In this document: positions 51,767 to 62,258 of the stretch, piece after piece
Layout: every line of letters begins with the position of its first letter
Numbering within the stretch: position 1 is the stretch's first letter
Assembly (NCBI GenBank): GCA_002682825.1
Contig: NOKP01000001.1
Location: 4,653,296 to 4,717,295, forward strand
Origin: Neonectria sp. B-13
Taxonomy: Eukaryota; Ascomycota; Sordariomycetes; Hypocreales; Nectriaceae
DNA length: 64,000 nucleotides
Reading direction: 5' to 3'
The notes under the pieces: model-generated
The model's input: the letters and a program-made list of their open reading frames with translations, nothing else
What the model was told of the DNA's origin: nothing
The model's database searches: none
Program-made: the position numbers and the translations under genes

Positions 51767-52548
51767 TTACGTTCCCCTGTCCGCCACTATCTCCTGCACC
51801 ACCTTCGCCGTTGCCTTCACGATCAGCTCGTGCTCGTGGAAATGCATCCTCTCCTTCAACTCTTCCAGCTCCTCTCCCTTCCACTCAATCTCTTTGACCA
51901 GGATAGGAGCACCCCTATCCACCTCATCAATTACGTAGTGGGCCATAATACCCGTGCGTGTTCGTCGCCCAGCCTTGAACTCTTCGAAAGCTCGCTCAAT
52001 CGCCATAGCTCCATCGAACTCCCCTGTGCAAATTGTGAGTAGCCTGACCCAGAATGATCTTTTAGAACTCACGGGGTAGTGCCGGATGAATGTTGATGAT
52101 CCGCGCCTTTGCCCTTTCGATGGGTTCGAGGAAAGCACTTGAGAAGACATGCATCCAACCAGCGAGAATAATCAAATCAGGTCTTTCCTTATCTGCTGAT
52201 AGAATCCTCGCGGCCAACGCAGCATCATATCTTTGACGGCCTTCAGCTACTTTCTGTTCGTCTGTTTCTCCCTTCCGCAAGAACCCGTTACTGATTAGAT
52301 TGAAGTAATCCCAAGGAATGCCTGGTCGTGGATTAGTTGCATGCTGGATAGACGCGCATGGGAGAGCTCCTACCTGCTTCATCCGCTCGAACAGTTGCGT
52401 GCGCATTTCTCCGGTTCGTGATGAGGGAGATGATGCGGCAATTTCGAAGTTGACCAGTAGATATAGCATCAATGAGAGCCTGGAAGTTCGAGCCAAAGCC
52501 AGAGGCCATGACCACGATCCGACATGGCGACTCTTCCGGCCCAGTCAT
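51767..52548 (-). CDS. ADE8: Phosphoribosylglycinamide formyltransferase (GAR transformylase)
   Basis: Exons 52548-52374, 52321-52073 and 52023-51767 (introns 52 and 49 nt) give 226 aa. The start MTGPEESPCRIVVMASGFGS is followed by NFQALIDAI (phosphate loop), ISLITNRRNAHATVRADEAG and WDYFNLISNGF, then the substrate and formyl site DLIILAGWMHVFSSAFLEPI and RIINIHPALPREFDG, with the catalytic Asn and His of the family. The C-terminus has TGIMAHYVIDEVDRGAPILV. It transfers the formyl group of 10-formyl-THF to GAR, step 3 of purine synthesis. Fungi carry it as a separate enzyme, unlike the fused animal protein. Joins GI-PWDY and LP-REFDGAM are exact. Confidence 0.95.
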
Positions 52549-53562
52549 TCTGGAGAATGTGGTAAAGGAATGGGATGGAGATCGGACAGTGTGCAAGAGT
52601 CACTGCTTCAGGTGCAATACTTTCGGTCTCTAACAAAGTTTTTCCACCTCCAGAAGGTGTCACGTGATATGTGATGGATGGATATTAAGAACAGTCGGGC
52701 GCGGCGAATAATCTTGGCCCCCCCGAAAGTATATTTGACCACTCCTTGTGAGGTGGAACTATCTTACTTGTGCAAGACATATATAGAAAGCTGCAAGTAA
52801 ACTTTTCCGATTTCCAATATCTACCTACTTAATGTACTAAGCGAAGGCTGTTTTTAGTGACAGTTATACGTAGCTACCACGCCTCGCCTTACGATGTGGC
52901 CCCTGCTGTTTAAGAGGGTCTTGCCAGTTTTTGCCGACTGTGGCGAGCCCGTGATTGGCTCCGTAGGGTGGAAATAGCGCCGGGACCCAGTCCAGATCGA
53001 GAGGCCCGGCTGTTGGCTGCCAGCTGCCAAGCTGCGTCGTGGATCCGGGGACCGTCGCGGAAGACTCTTCACGTAGCGCAGGACGCGACACGACAGGACT
53101 TTGTCACCGCTGACTCAAGTTCAGCCCAAGAGTCCGGATGTGTTCTCGAGTCGATTGCCACGGATGCACCGACGACGCCATGGACGAGGTACACAGGAAA
53201 CCGGAACTGGAAGAAAGAAACCGGATCAAGACTCTAGAAACGCAGCCAGTCAAGCATCTCGAAATTCAGTACCTAGATACCAGAGTACCTAGGTATTCTA
53301 TGTATGACCGTGATATACGAATAGTCTTTGTCTCATCCTCTCGAGTTCCCAGCGCCGTCTTGTCTCGCCGGGAAGCAAAAGCAGGCCCAATAGCCTCGAG
53401 TGTGTCTTCTTCATCGCAACCGGGAATCTTCAGTCGACATTCCACCCTTTGTGAAAGCACATGTTGTAGCCTCTTTTTTTCAACGACCGCAAACGCCCTG
53501 ACGCCTGTACATGCATTCTGAATATCAAATCATCCACGGGGTTCTTGCAAGGAATCCCTCGA
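52549..53562. other. Upstream region of ADE8 and 3' flank of NSA2
   Basis: About 1 kb with no supported gene. ADE8-proximal DNA is AT-richer with TATATATAG at 52779-52787 (plus strand) and pyrimidine runs. Confidence 0.45.
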
Positions 53563-54395
53563 TTACACCAGCAGGACGCTGTTGATGCAGCCCTCGTTCT
53601 CCGGGTTGTTGGTCACCTGCGCGTATCGGCCCCAGACAACCTTTCCACCAGCCGTCACCAGACCCAATTCGCTGACGTTGACCTCGATGACCGTACCCTT
53701 GGTCAGAACACCCAGCTGCGTGTACAGGGGGTTCTGGGGGTTCTTCTTGACGCTGATGATGGGCAGCTGCACCGTGACGCCCAGCTCGGGGTGGGTGACG
53801 TTGCACTTCTTGTATCGCAGACCCATGGGTCGGATGAATCGCTCGTGCTTGGGGTTGCGTCGAGTGAAGTCGGGCCCGACGAACGTCGGCTTGGTGACCA
53901 TTCGCTTCCACGCCTTCTGGTGCGTCTTCTTTCCGGTCTTGACCACCTTGAACATCTCCTCCTCGCTGATACCTCGGACCTTGGGCAGCGGCACGGAGAA
54001 CTTGGCTGCCTTCTCGGCTCGCTTGTTCTTGATAGCGCTGCTGAGGGCCTTGGCGGTAGCGGGGTTCGAGCGGTCCAGCAGGTACGACGGCATGGGCGTC
54101 GTGGGCTCCTTCTCGTCGGCCGTCTTCACGTTGCGCTCCTCGTGCGCCTTGATGGCCTTCTTCATCTGAATCTTGTCATTGTGACGCTTCTTCTGGTACA
54201 GCTTGGCGCGGAGGCCACGGAGGTTCTGGGCATCCTGCGACGCCTTGTGACCCTCACGGGCGGTGCGCTTGCGAGCTCGCTCTTCGTGATCGAGACGGCG
54301 GCCGTGCAGCTTGCGCCACCTCTCCATATACTCGTTCTGAGGCTGCAGGGCATTAGCATTATGAATTTCGCCACGGAAACTGCCATGCATACCAT
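53563..54395 (-). CDS. NSA2: 60S ribosome biogenesis factor Nsa2
   Basis: Exons 54395-54393 (just ATG) and 54342-53563, with a 50-nt intron (GTATGC, branch TGCTAAT, GCAG) placed directly after the start codon; 260 aa. The protein then reads [20 protein letters not shown] and [14 protein letters not shown], then [20 protein letters not shown] and [11 protein letters not shown]. The C-terminal half is the eS8-like beta domain ([37 protein letters not shown] and [20 protein letters not shown]). Family members start MPQN and are 260-261 residues, exactly what this model gives. The alternative ATG in the unspliced frame adds a foreign [16 protein letters not shown]. Nsa2 works in pre-60S particles during 27S rRNA processing. 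Confidence 0.95.
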
Positions 54396-54668
54396 GTTTG
54401 CGGTGTTGGCCCGGGGTAGGGACTTAGGGACTGATCTGGCGGGGATGTGATGCTGAAAATTCCATGTCGACAAAAAAAGCGGCAGTTTATCGGTGGCGGC
54501 GTAGGCGGTCCGCCCAGGATCTTGCCCGGAGCCGGCGCTACGTTTATCCAGCCGGAGCATCTCAGGCTCATGAACTTTTTCGACGAACGACATCAACCTC
54601 ACGGCAGCTGCCAATTACCTTCGTGATCAGCAAATAGTGCCCAAGCCCGAACGGCACTGCGGTCCAAA
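54396..54668. promoter_or_regulatory. 273-bp divergent promoter NSA2 / mitochondrial bL21 gene
   Basis: Only 273 bp separate the two start codons, one serving cytosolic 60S assembly and the other a mitochondrial ribosomal protein. I see no TATA box. A shared bidirectional promoter is likely (inference). Confidence 0.55.
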
Positions 54669-55298
54669 ATGAGCAGGGCACTTCTCCGCTCCGTGCTGGA
54701 GCTCCGAGCTCCCAGTGCGCGCCTCCCCCCGACCTTCCTGCTGCCAATTCGCGCCCGCGCATTCAACACCACGACGCCCATCGTCGAGCCCATTGACCAG
54801 CGCCACGTCAAGAACGCCGCCAACCCGTCGGACAGCCAGCCGCGACCCCTGGCATTCAAGAAGAGCCACCCTGACCCGCCGCCGCAGCCCATCCCCGACT
54901 CCGTCAAGAACCTCCTGCCCTTCCTCGCCGCCCAGCCTGGCCACTACATCACCGTCCACGTCCACGGCTTCCCCTACCTGGTCCGCGAGGGCGACCAGGT
55001 CCGCCTGCCGTTCCGCATCCCCGGCGTGCAGCCCGGCGATGTCCTGCGACTGAACCGCGCGAGTATCCTCGGCAGCCGAGATTACACCATGAAGGGTGCC
55101 CCGCACATTGACGAGCGTGTGTTTGAATGCCGAGCCACTATCCTGGGCACCGAGTCGGAGCCTCTGCGCATCAAGATCAAGAAGAAGCGAAGGCAACGGA
55201 GGTCGAGGCAGGCAAAGAGCAAGCACCGTTATACCATCATGAGGATTTCGGAGCTAAGCATCAGCAATGTGGAGGACATTGAAGCACCGTCTGAGTAA
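54669..55298 (+). CDS. MRPL49: Mitochondrial large-subunit ribosomal protein bL21m (Mrpl49 type)
   Basis: The frame is 209 codons, no intron. The N-terminus is Arg/Ser/Leu-rich without acidic residues (MSRALLRSVLELRAPSARLP), a mitochondrial presequence. The bL21 domain occupies the second half: HYITVHVHGFPYLVREGDQV and RLPFRIPGVQPGDVLRLNRA, then ILGSRDYTMKGAPHIDERVF, ATILGTESEPLRIKIKKKRR and RRSRQAKSKHRYTIMRISEL. The Arg/Lys-rich loop and KSKHRYTIMRISEL are diagnostic of L21. The protein binds 21S rRNA near the exit side of the mitoribosome. Confidence 0.93.
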   Translation: MSRALLRSVLELRAPSARLPPTFLLPIRARAFNTTTPIVEPIDQRHVKNAANPSDSQPRPLAFKKSHPDPPPQPIPDSVKNLLPFLAAQPGHYITVHVHGFPYLVREGDQVRLPFRIPGVQPGDVLRLNRASILGSRDYTMKGAPHIDERVFECRATILGTESEPLRIKIKKKRRQRRSRQAKSKHRYTIMRISELSISNVEDIEAPSE

Positions 55299-55794
55299 GG
55301 GTAGACGCACCAAAAAGAATGATCCGATGGGGAAGAATATCTAAGACGGGATGTTGGTTGATAGACTTGTACAAAACAGTCAATCGAGACACTGTACCAC
55401 CTACCAGCTTGCAGCTGGCTGTACAATAATAAGCACTTCTTGCAAGCCAATGGGTCCCATTGGATGATTGACGCCGCTGAACTATGTTTGGGTCGCTGAA
55501 AGATGTTTGATTCGAACACTCGCTATAATGCGACGTCGTGATCTAGACTCCGTCTCTCCATCTATCCAGGTCCAAGCCAATTACAAGCTTAGGTAAATCC
55601 CAAGCGTTGAATAAATAACAGTAAAAACAATGGGGTAATCGTAGTTTCGCAATGAAAGACAAGAAGAGTACTCCCCAACACCAAAGCTATAATGCCCATT
55701 CCCAATGAACTTCAAACAAAAACAAAAGTCATAAGTCCTTTTCATCCCAAGACAAATCTTTGCCCGTGTCATGTCAGGTCGTTCCATTCGCCGT
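55299..55794. other. Convergent 3' flanks of MRPL49 and MPS1
   Basis: About 500 bp of AT-richer DNA with no gene; consistent with untranslated and polyadenylation sequence on both strands. Confidence 0.5.
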
Positions 55795-58550
55795 TCACAT
55801 CCTGCCAGCCATAGCTTTCTTAACGCTGGCCCAATAAGCCTGCGGCCAGACGCTCACACCCTCCGCCTCGGTGGGCATCCGTTCGCGACATCTCGTGACG
55901 ACGCTCTGGATAATTCTCCCTAGCAACTCCTCGTCGACCGGAAGAGCCTTGTCGGACAATTCTGCGGGATAGAGGAAGGGATCCGTCTCGTGTAGCAGCT
56001 CGTCACACGTGGGGCGCATGTGCTGGTCGCGGTTGAGACACCGCTTCATCGTGCGGATGAGCGACGGCGGGACCGACGAACCACCCATGCCGCGGGAGGG
56101 AAACTCGATGTCATGGTTCCAGTTGATAATAGCCTGGCATTTCGACATTTGGTTGGCAATGTGGCCGAATGGAGGCACGCCATACACCATCTGGTAGAGA
56201 ATACAGCCGAGCGACCAGATATCGCTAGGCTTGCCGAGCTTCATAAGCTTCGGGTGACCGGGTGCCCGTCCGCCTCGAGGGTTGTTGGAATCCATCAACG
56301 ACTCCGGTGACATGAAGTTGGGTGTTCCAATCTGGGTTTCGCGGTGGACATTGACAGTCTCGTCCGTCTGGATGGCGTTGGCAATGCCAAAGTCGATGAG
56401 CTTCAGCTGACCCTTGACCAGGACGAAGTTGGCCGGCTTCAGGTCGGAGTGGACAACGTCGTATTGGTGTACCGCCTGCAAACACTCGAGCATCTCCTTC
56501 CAGTACAGCCGCACAAAGACCGGGTCGAACTTGGCGAATTCTGCGTTTGATCGTTTCCTCAAAAGCGAGTTCAAATCCAGCTCACCCATCTCCATAAGCT
56601 GCACAGAGTTAGCAAATTGCCATGAAAGTAGCAACGAGAGAGACTCACCAAAGTAAGCACCTTCTTCTCCGAGTTCAGCTCATGGTCCAAGAGTTGGATG
56701 ACACGGTCGACCTTGCTGAGCTTCGTCAAGAGTTCGATCTCACCCTGGTATCCTCGGAGAGTGGTCTCATCCACGTTCTCCAGGGCCACCCGCTTGAGCG
56801 CAAACATAGCACCGTTCTCTGCAGTTACTCGGTAGACCTTTCCGCTACCACCCCGGCCAAGACAGTCCAGACGGGTGTAGGCGGTGCCGTTCACTCTCAG
56901 GATGTTACGTCTCTGCTTGGCCTGAGTTGTTGTGGCAGCGCCGGCAGTAGCGGTCGCCGTTTCCAGAACAGACATCTTCGGGGGTGGTGGAGGAGCTTGT
57001 CGGCGAGGCGTATTTCGGGCCATAGAGGCGAGAGGCTTCCTCTCCGGTGAGACTGTCCTCAGAGCTCCAACATCTGCACTCAATGGGCGCATCGGCGCCT
57101 TTTCGAGAACATGGTCGACCGAGGACTTGGTTCGCTTGTAACTAGCCGGGACCTCGTTCTCTTGGTCGCGCCGAGATGGCATCTCAGGACGAGATGTAGG
57201 AAGCCTATAATGAATCTCCTCGGGTTCTTGTCGCTCCGGCTCTGGTTCCGGCGCTTCCCTTGGAGCGAGCGCTACTTCTGGGGTAGGCTCACGGGGAGAA
57301 GGTTCACGAGCATAGGGTTCGCGAGGAGAGGCCTCGCGAACAGAAGGTTCCCGGGATTGGTCACGGGGAGAAGGTCTTGCTGATCCCATGCGCAGGTTGA
57401 GATTTGACGCGTTCCTTCGATGAACAGCCCTGGAAGCTGCATTCCCACTGACCGGGCTTCCCGAGTTGAAGTTCCGGATTCCGTCGCCGAAGTAAGCTCC
57501 GGGGTCCTCGGCAGGCTGGCTTCCAGAATCCTGACTGGATACCATGGGTTCGCCATCGGCGTTTTCTTCATCCTCTTCGCTTTGTCTCCGCCGGCCTCGG
57601 CGAGCAGGGCCACTAAGGAAACTCCCAGCCACCTTTCCGACGCGCTTGACCCGCATCGAACTCTGGAGGTTGAGGTTGTCCTCTGGTCGGGTTCTGGTAC
57701 TTGTTGAGGGATATCGTGAGACGCTGCCGTGACTAAAGGGAGGGGGGTTGCGGGCAACGGTAGAGGGCTCTTCGGGTTGGTCATTGTTCATGTCAAGACC
57801 AGACTTGTCAATCATGGATCGCTCCGCAGTCGACCGGCCTGACGATGGGCCAGTAGAGCCCAGGCGGCTTCGGTTGCCAGAAGAGCCGGCTACAATCCGG
57901 ACAACACGGCCACCTTGAGAGGGGGTGTTGACATCGGGCTGGGGTTGGGGCTCGGGCTTCTCATCCGAAGACTTGTCCCGGCTGCCAGGGCGGCTCTGAG
58001 GTCTTGATCGCTGGGTTGACCGAGACATTGAGGTTGATCGCCGCTTAGCAGGCTTGATCTGGTTGAGGCTCTGAGGCGTGTTGCTGAGTCGGACCACCCT
58101 CCTCCTGACAGGGCTGGGCTCTCGGCTCGCAGCAGGGCTGGTTCCTTTCGAAGACTTTCCATCGGGGACTTGCACGCTCCCAGATCTGCGATGTCTCCGA
58201 GTTTCTGTTGCCGAAGAGGTCGACGCGTTCAGGGCGCTTGTGCGTCGTCGGGTTCGAGGAGGCGATGGGGGTCGCTCGCCTTGCTCAGGGGCGCCGCCAT
58301 TGAGCAGCGCCTTTGTGAGGGCACTGAGCTTCATCGGCACCGGGATCTCGTCCTCGGAGCTGTCCTCGTGGAATTGTTGTTGGTGTTGTTGTTGATGCTG
58401 GTGGCCGCTGGACATGGCAGCACCAGCAGGGTTGTGGTAGCTGTCGTTGTGGTTGACCGTCTGTCTCGAGGGAAGTCGTCGAAGAGCTTGACGCTGGGAG
58501 GTCCTCCGGACGAGGCCGTTACCCATGGACGTGGGCGAAGCAGTCGCCAT
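55795..58550 (-). CDS. MPS1: Mps1/TTK spindle-checkpoint protein kinase
   Basis: Exons 58550-56649 and 56598-55795 (50-nt intron, GTGAGT, branch GCTAAC, CAG) give 901 aa. Residues 1 to about 550 are disordered: a Gln/His cluster (GHQHQQQHQQQF), many SP/RS motifs and a repeated REPSP/REASP stretch around 400-430. The kinase domain begins YTRLDCLGRGGSGKVYRVTA and FALKRVALENVDE, with HELNSEKKVLTL-LMEMGELD across the intron, catalytic loop VVHSDLKPANFVL, KLIDFGIANAI, and activation loop VHRETQIGTPNFMSPESLMD. GxGTPNFMSPE is characteristic of Mps1. The kinase phosphorylates Spc105/KNL1 for the checkpoint and acts in spindle-pole duplication. Confidence 0.95.
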
Positions 58551-59669
58551 GTTGTTGTTTTGGGGCAGTCGAGCGCGTTGGAGCGAAGGGACCGATCGAG
58601 CGGAGGGGAATTGGTGGTGATTCGGAAAAGAGTAAAAGATGCACTACGAGTCGGTCGATCCCATGGCTTGAGCCGGAGCAAAATTACCAGAAATTTAGTT
58701 CATGCGGCGCGTCGGGGTGCATCGTCAAGGAAGATGGCTGGATGAAAGAGAGCTGTATTTTGGATCCTCGGGGCGTGGCCAATCAGAGGCGGTGTGGTTG
58801 TCCAGGCAACGGGACCCCGGGACACGCGATTCGGGCGGGCCGAGAGGTCGTCCGGGAGGTTACCCACCAGATATGGCAAGTAAAGGGATTTTACAAGTCT
58901 TGAGGGTCGGTCTGAAAATTCCGAGGGAAATGTAAAGGAGGAGAAGCGGGCTGAAAGTGCTGCTTATAATGGCAGAGCAAAATTTGAATCGCCGTGGGAC
59001 TTTCAATGTGTGCGTTGGCGCTTAACATGCCAATTGGGCAAAGAACCACGGCGGCACAAAGCCCAACTCTAGGCAGGTGGGCTAGCAGAGAGCACTCAAC
59101 CTTGGTGTCAGCGCCGTGGAATTCAACAGCGACTATTTGTTTTCTCGAGCTTTAAGAAAGCAAAATCTGGTATCTGGGTTTGCATGAAGGATGCCTTCGG
59201 GCAGCTGTTCCAGTCAGTCACTCGCCCCATAGACGGCTGCGTGTCATTATGATGACCACCGCATTCGTGCTTAACAGCCATCATATAGACACTTCTGTCA
59301 CTTACACACACCGACCTTCCAGGGGCACTCCTTAGGCTACCTTAGGTCCCATCAGGTTGTCAAGCTGTCCTCGGCCATCGTTTAGCCCCTTCTCCACAAA
59401 ATTCCCGCCAGTCTTCGGGGGGCCTCGGTCCCTGGAACTAACCTAAAACCCACTGAAGCAGCTGCCGATAGTGGCAGTCCGGCCAATCGGCCGTGTCCCG
59501 CGCCGTGCAGTTTTCCCCTTGTGGCGGCCAGTGACGGCGACTGGCGGCCACATCTCCAACGGCGAAAGCTGGATCCAAACTTGCTTCTTCCCACTTCATC
59601 GCTCTTCTCTTGACGTCGTGTCCCCTTGTCGCCCTTCACACTCCCTAGACTGAAGTCGATGCTGCTACG
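58551..59669. promoter_or_regulatory. Divergent region MPS1 / PER1
   Basis: About 1.1 kb; no gene is supported. Next to PER1 the DNA is pyrimidine-rich (CTTCTTCCCACTTCATCGC and CTCTTCTCTTGACG at about 59582-59617). Confidence 0.45.
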
Positions 59670-60841
59670 ATGGCATCCCAGAGGGGGCGGCCATGGACAC
59701 GCATCCTTTCCTTGACCGTCCTCATTCTTGCGCTCGCTGCGACGGTTCATGGCTCGGCTGGCGATCGCCTTCCCGAGTTCCGCGAATGCCTTCAGGTGAG
59801 GAAACGGATCCTCCGGTTGCTCGATCTAGACAAGAAAGACTAACAATTCCTCCTCCACAGGTCTGCAATACCGAAAACTGCGGCCCTGGCAGTAAATACA
59901 CTCCGATCCGTATGTTGCCGACTCCTCACCAATTCTTCGATCCCATACCGAGCTGACCTGTTTCCCCGCAGCCTTCTTCCATCGCCTCCTCTTATGGAAC
60001 TGCCCCAGCGAATGCCAATACGCCTGCGAGCACATTATCACTGGCCAGCGCATGGACGCCGGTCTCTCCGTTGTCCAATTCTACGGCAAATGGCCCTTCT
60101 ACCGGTTTCTGGGGATGCAAGAACCTTTCAGCGTCCTCTTTTCCTTGGGTAACCTCTGGGCGCATTGGGAGGGCCTGAAGAAGGTCCGCGCCCAGATTCC
60201 AGCGTCATATTCACTGCGCCCGTTTTATGTGTGGCTCGCCTGCGTCAATCTTGTCTCGTGGGTCGCCAGCTCCGTCTTTCATACCCGCGACTTTCTCCTC
60301 ACCGAGGAACTCGATTACTTCGCCGCCGGGGCCAACGTGCTCTACGGCATGTACTACACCCCCATCAGGATCTTTCGCCTCGATCGAAACACTCCGCGCC
60401 GGCGGTCCGCCCTGAGAGCCTGGACATTGCTATGCATCGTTCTATACCTGGGTCACATTTCCTACCTCAAGTTTGTCAGGTGGAATTACACCTACAACAT
60501 GGCTGCCAACGTTGTAGTAGGCATTATTCAACATTCTCTTTGGACTTGGTTCAGTTTCGAAAAATACAGAAAGTCCAGGCGTGTGTGGGCAGCTTGGCCC
60601 GGTATGGTGGTTGCTTGTATCGTCGTGGCCATGAGCATGGAGTTGTTGGATTTTCCCCCGTGGTTGGGTTGCGTAGATGCCCATAGCCTGTGGCATCTCT
60701 TTACGATCGGGCCCACCGTGGTGTGGTACAAGTAAGTCCAACTGAGATTCAAGAGTGCAAGGGATCAGGCTAACAAAACACAGCTTCTTGGTTAAGGACT
60801 CGCGGGACGATATTACGAGGAGTCAAAGGCTAAAGTCTTAG
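59670..60841 (+). CDS. PER1: Per1/PGAP3-type GPI-phospholipase of the ER/Golgi
   Basis: Exons 59670-59795, 59861-59909, 59972-60731 and 60784-60841 (introns 65, 62 and 52 nt) give 330 aa. A signal peptide (ILSLTVLILALAATVHGSAG) is followed by a Cys-rich luminal part: FRECLQVCNTENCG and LLLWNCPSECQYACEHIIT. Several membrane segments follow (FSVLFSLGNLWAHW, FYVWLACVNLVSWVASSVFH, TLLCIVLYLGHISYL, NVVVGIIQHSLWTWF). The conserved catalytic-type motifs SVFHTRD, ELDYF and ending DAHSLWHLFTIGPTVVWY are those of the CREST/Per1 superfamily of metal-dependent hydrolases. Per1 removes the unsaturated sn-2 acyl chain of GPI anchors before they are remodelled to saturated or ceramide forms. This window also encodes a likely GPI-anchored client. 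Confidence 0.95.
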
Positions 60842-61337
60842 GCTCTATAATTTGAGCCAAGCCCACGATTCAGCTCCGCCAAGGCTAGAATCACCTAGCC
60901 GCAGAGAATCTCAACGATATATAGCATAAAACATAGTATTAATATGACCTGACGAAGCAGTTATGCAATGCGTTCAAAGAACATTAACAAGACTAACTCA
61001 ACCGTGACTATAGGACTATGGTTGATAAAAATATTATTAGTGTTTGTATTAGCTAATACTATTAGTATTTATGTTAGCTAATACAATAAGTATTTATGTT
61101 AACTAATACTAATAAACCGCGGAGAGTCGACTTGAGGTCTTAGTCTATAATTCCCTGATGTCCCAAAGGTATATAACCGCCCCCTCGATTTCCCACTTCC
61201 TTTCCTTTCCACTTTACAACCCAACAAAATTCCCATTCCATGGCAGGGAATGATGGTGCAACTCAGACGCCTTAAAGAGGGATCGTCGATTGTCCATGAT
61301 ATGCAGGGGGGAGGTACGAGGGCGCTCCCACTACGCT
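60842..61337. other. AT-rich spacer with TATA/CT-rich segment and no intact gene
   Basis: The base composition falls sharply in A+T content's favour right after PER1. It holds three degenerate 25-bp repeats (61036-61110). TATATAA at 61170-61176 is followed by a pyrimidine-rich tract and an ATG at 61240 whose frame stops after 11 codons (MAGNDGATQTP). It looks like promoter plus a broken or very small gene, but could be chance. Confidence 0.4.
61036..61110. repeat. Three tandem degenerate 25-bp AT-rich repeats
   Basis: Copies lie at 61036-61060, 61061-61085 and 61086-61110. All follow the pattern ATTAGTATTTATGTTAGCTA plus ATACA/T, differing at a few sites mostly by A/T or G/A and C/T changes. 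They sit at the beginning of the AT-rich right end, 200 bp after the PER1 stop. Confidence 0.85.
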
Positions 61338-61742
61338 TTAGGACTCGTATCTCCCTCCCGCCATGACTACCTCATGGGTATCCCACGCCCCCACGCCTTC
61401 CCCAGGCAAACGGCCTAGGCCAAGCTCTCTTGTCCTCTCCCTCACTGGCACATCTTCGTCTTCGCCTCCTTTCAACTTCACGTTGTCACATTCCCGTTTT
61501 CCCAAGACGATGGTCTCGCTGCAAGTTCCTATCTCCTGAAGAGCACACATTTCATACCAATCCACTATCCTATTCCCATCATCACAGTCAGCTCCCGTTC
61601 CATTGTCTCGGTGGCTAAGTACCACGAATGATCCCCAAGGCTCGGACTGGGACTCCTCCGACATGAATATCCCATAGCCCCAACCCCAACTCCAACCCCC
61701 CAGTCGTTTTGCAAACAAGGGAAAGGCTTCTATAGGTTCCAT
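61338..61742 (-). CDS. Doubtful ORF, 134 aa, no recognised domain
   Basis: The frame is open from 61928 to the stop at 61338-61340; I propose the inner ATG at 61742 (MEPIEAFPLFAKRLGGWSWG). The text has an ordinary amino-acid mix: FVVLSHRDNGTGADCDDGNR and IVDWYEMCALQEIG. Its GC content is higher than that of the flanks. No splice or promoter support; could be a small lineage gene or remnant. Confidence 0.3.
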   Translation of the reverse strand: MEPIEAFPLFAKRLGGWSWGWGYGIFMSEESQSEPWGSFVVLSHRDNGTGADCDDGNRIVDWYEMCALQEIGTCSETIVLGKRECDNVKLKGGEDEDVPVRERTRELGLGRLPGEGVGAWDTHEVVMAGGRYES

Positions 61743-61907
61743 GATCGCAAATGCCGCGGAGGACCGGGAAGCGTCTAATCTGGCGGTGGAACAGCTCATC
61801 CTCATGAGCGGCCCGCTAGGGGTATAGGCAGCGCAAGCTTTGTGGACCAATCGGGTTGACACCTTCCGTGAGACAACTCTTCGTCTCAAATCAGTTCGAC
61901 GAACCCC

Positions 61908-62258
61908 TTGTGTGTGCATGGGCAACACTTACGGATGTTGGGTTATAGTCTCGACATCACTCACAACGGTCAACAGATTGAGAGCTTCTTGTTCACCATG
62001 GCTGAGCGCCTCCGTGGCATGAACCCGGAAAACAACGTCATCACTTCCAGTACGCTCAGGAACTTCCTCGAATGTATCATAAAGTATTGCACCTTTCGAT
62101 ACAATTGCTTCAATTTCACTCCATCTGAGCGGAGCAGAATAGATGACTTGTTTTCTTTTATTTCTCGGCACCATGTCTCTTCATATATGCTCCTACATAG
62201 ATTCCAGAAGCTAATAGATGATCCACGTATATACTATAGTCAAGGACATATTGTCTAA
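61908..62258 (+). CDS. Doubtful ORF, 116 aa, no recognised domain
   Basis: The frame sits at the junction to strongly AT-rich DNA. The later part reads like helical protein (NVITSSTLRNFLECIIKYCT, FTPSERSRIDDLFSFISRHH). It could be the surviving fragment of a decayed gene. It ends at TAA 62256-62258. No domain, promoter or splice evidence. Confidence 0.25.
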   Translation: MCVHGQHLRMLGYSLDITHNGQQIESFLFTMAERLRGMNPENNVITSSTLRNFLECIIKYCTFRYNCFNFTPSERSRIDDLFSFISRHHVSSYMLLHRFQKLIDDPRIYYSQGHIV

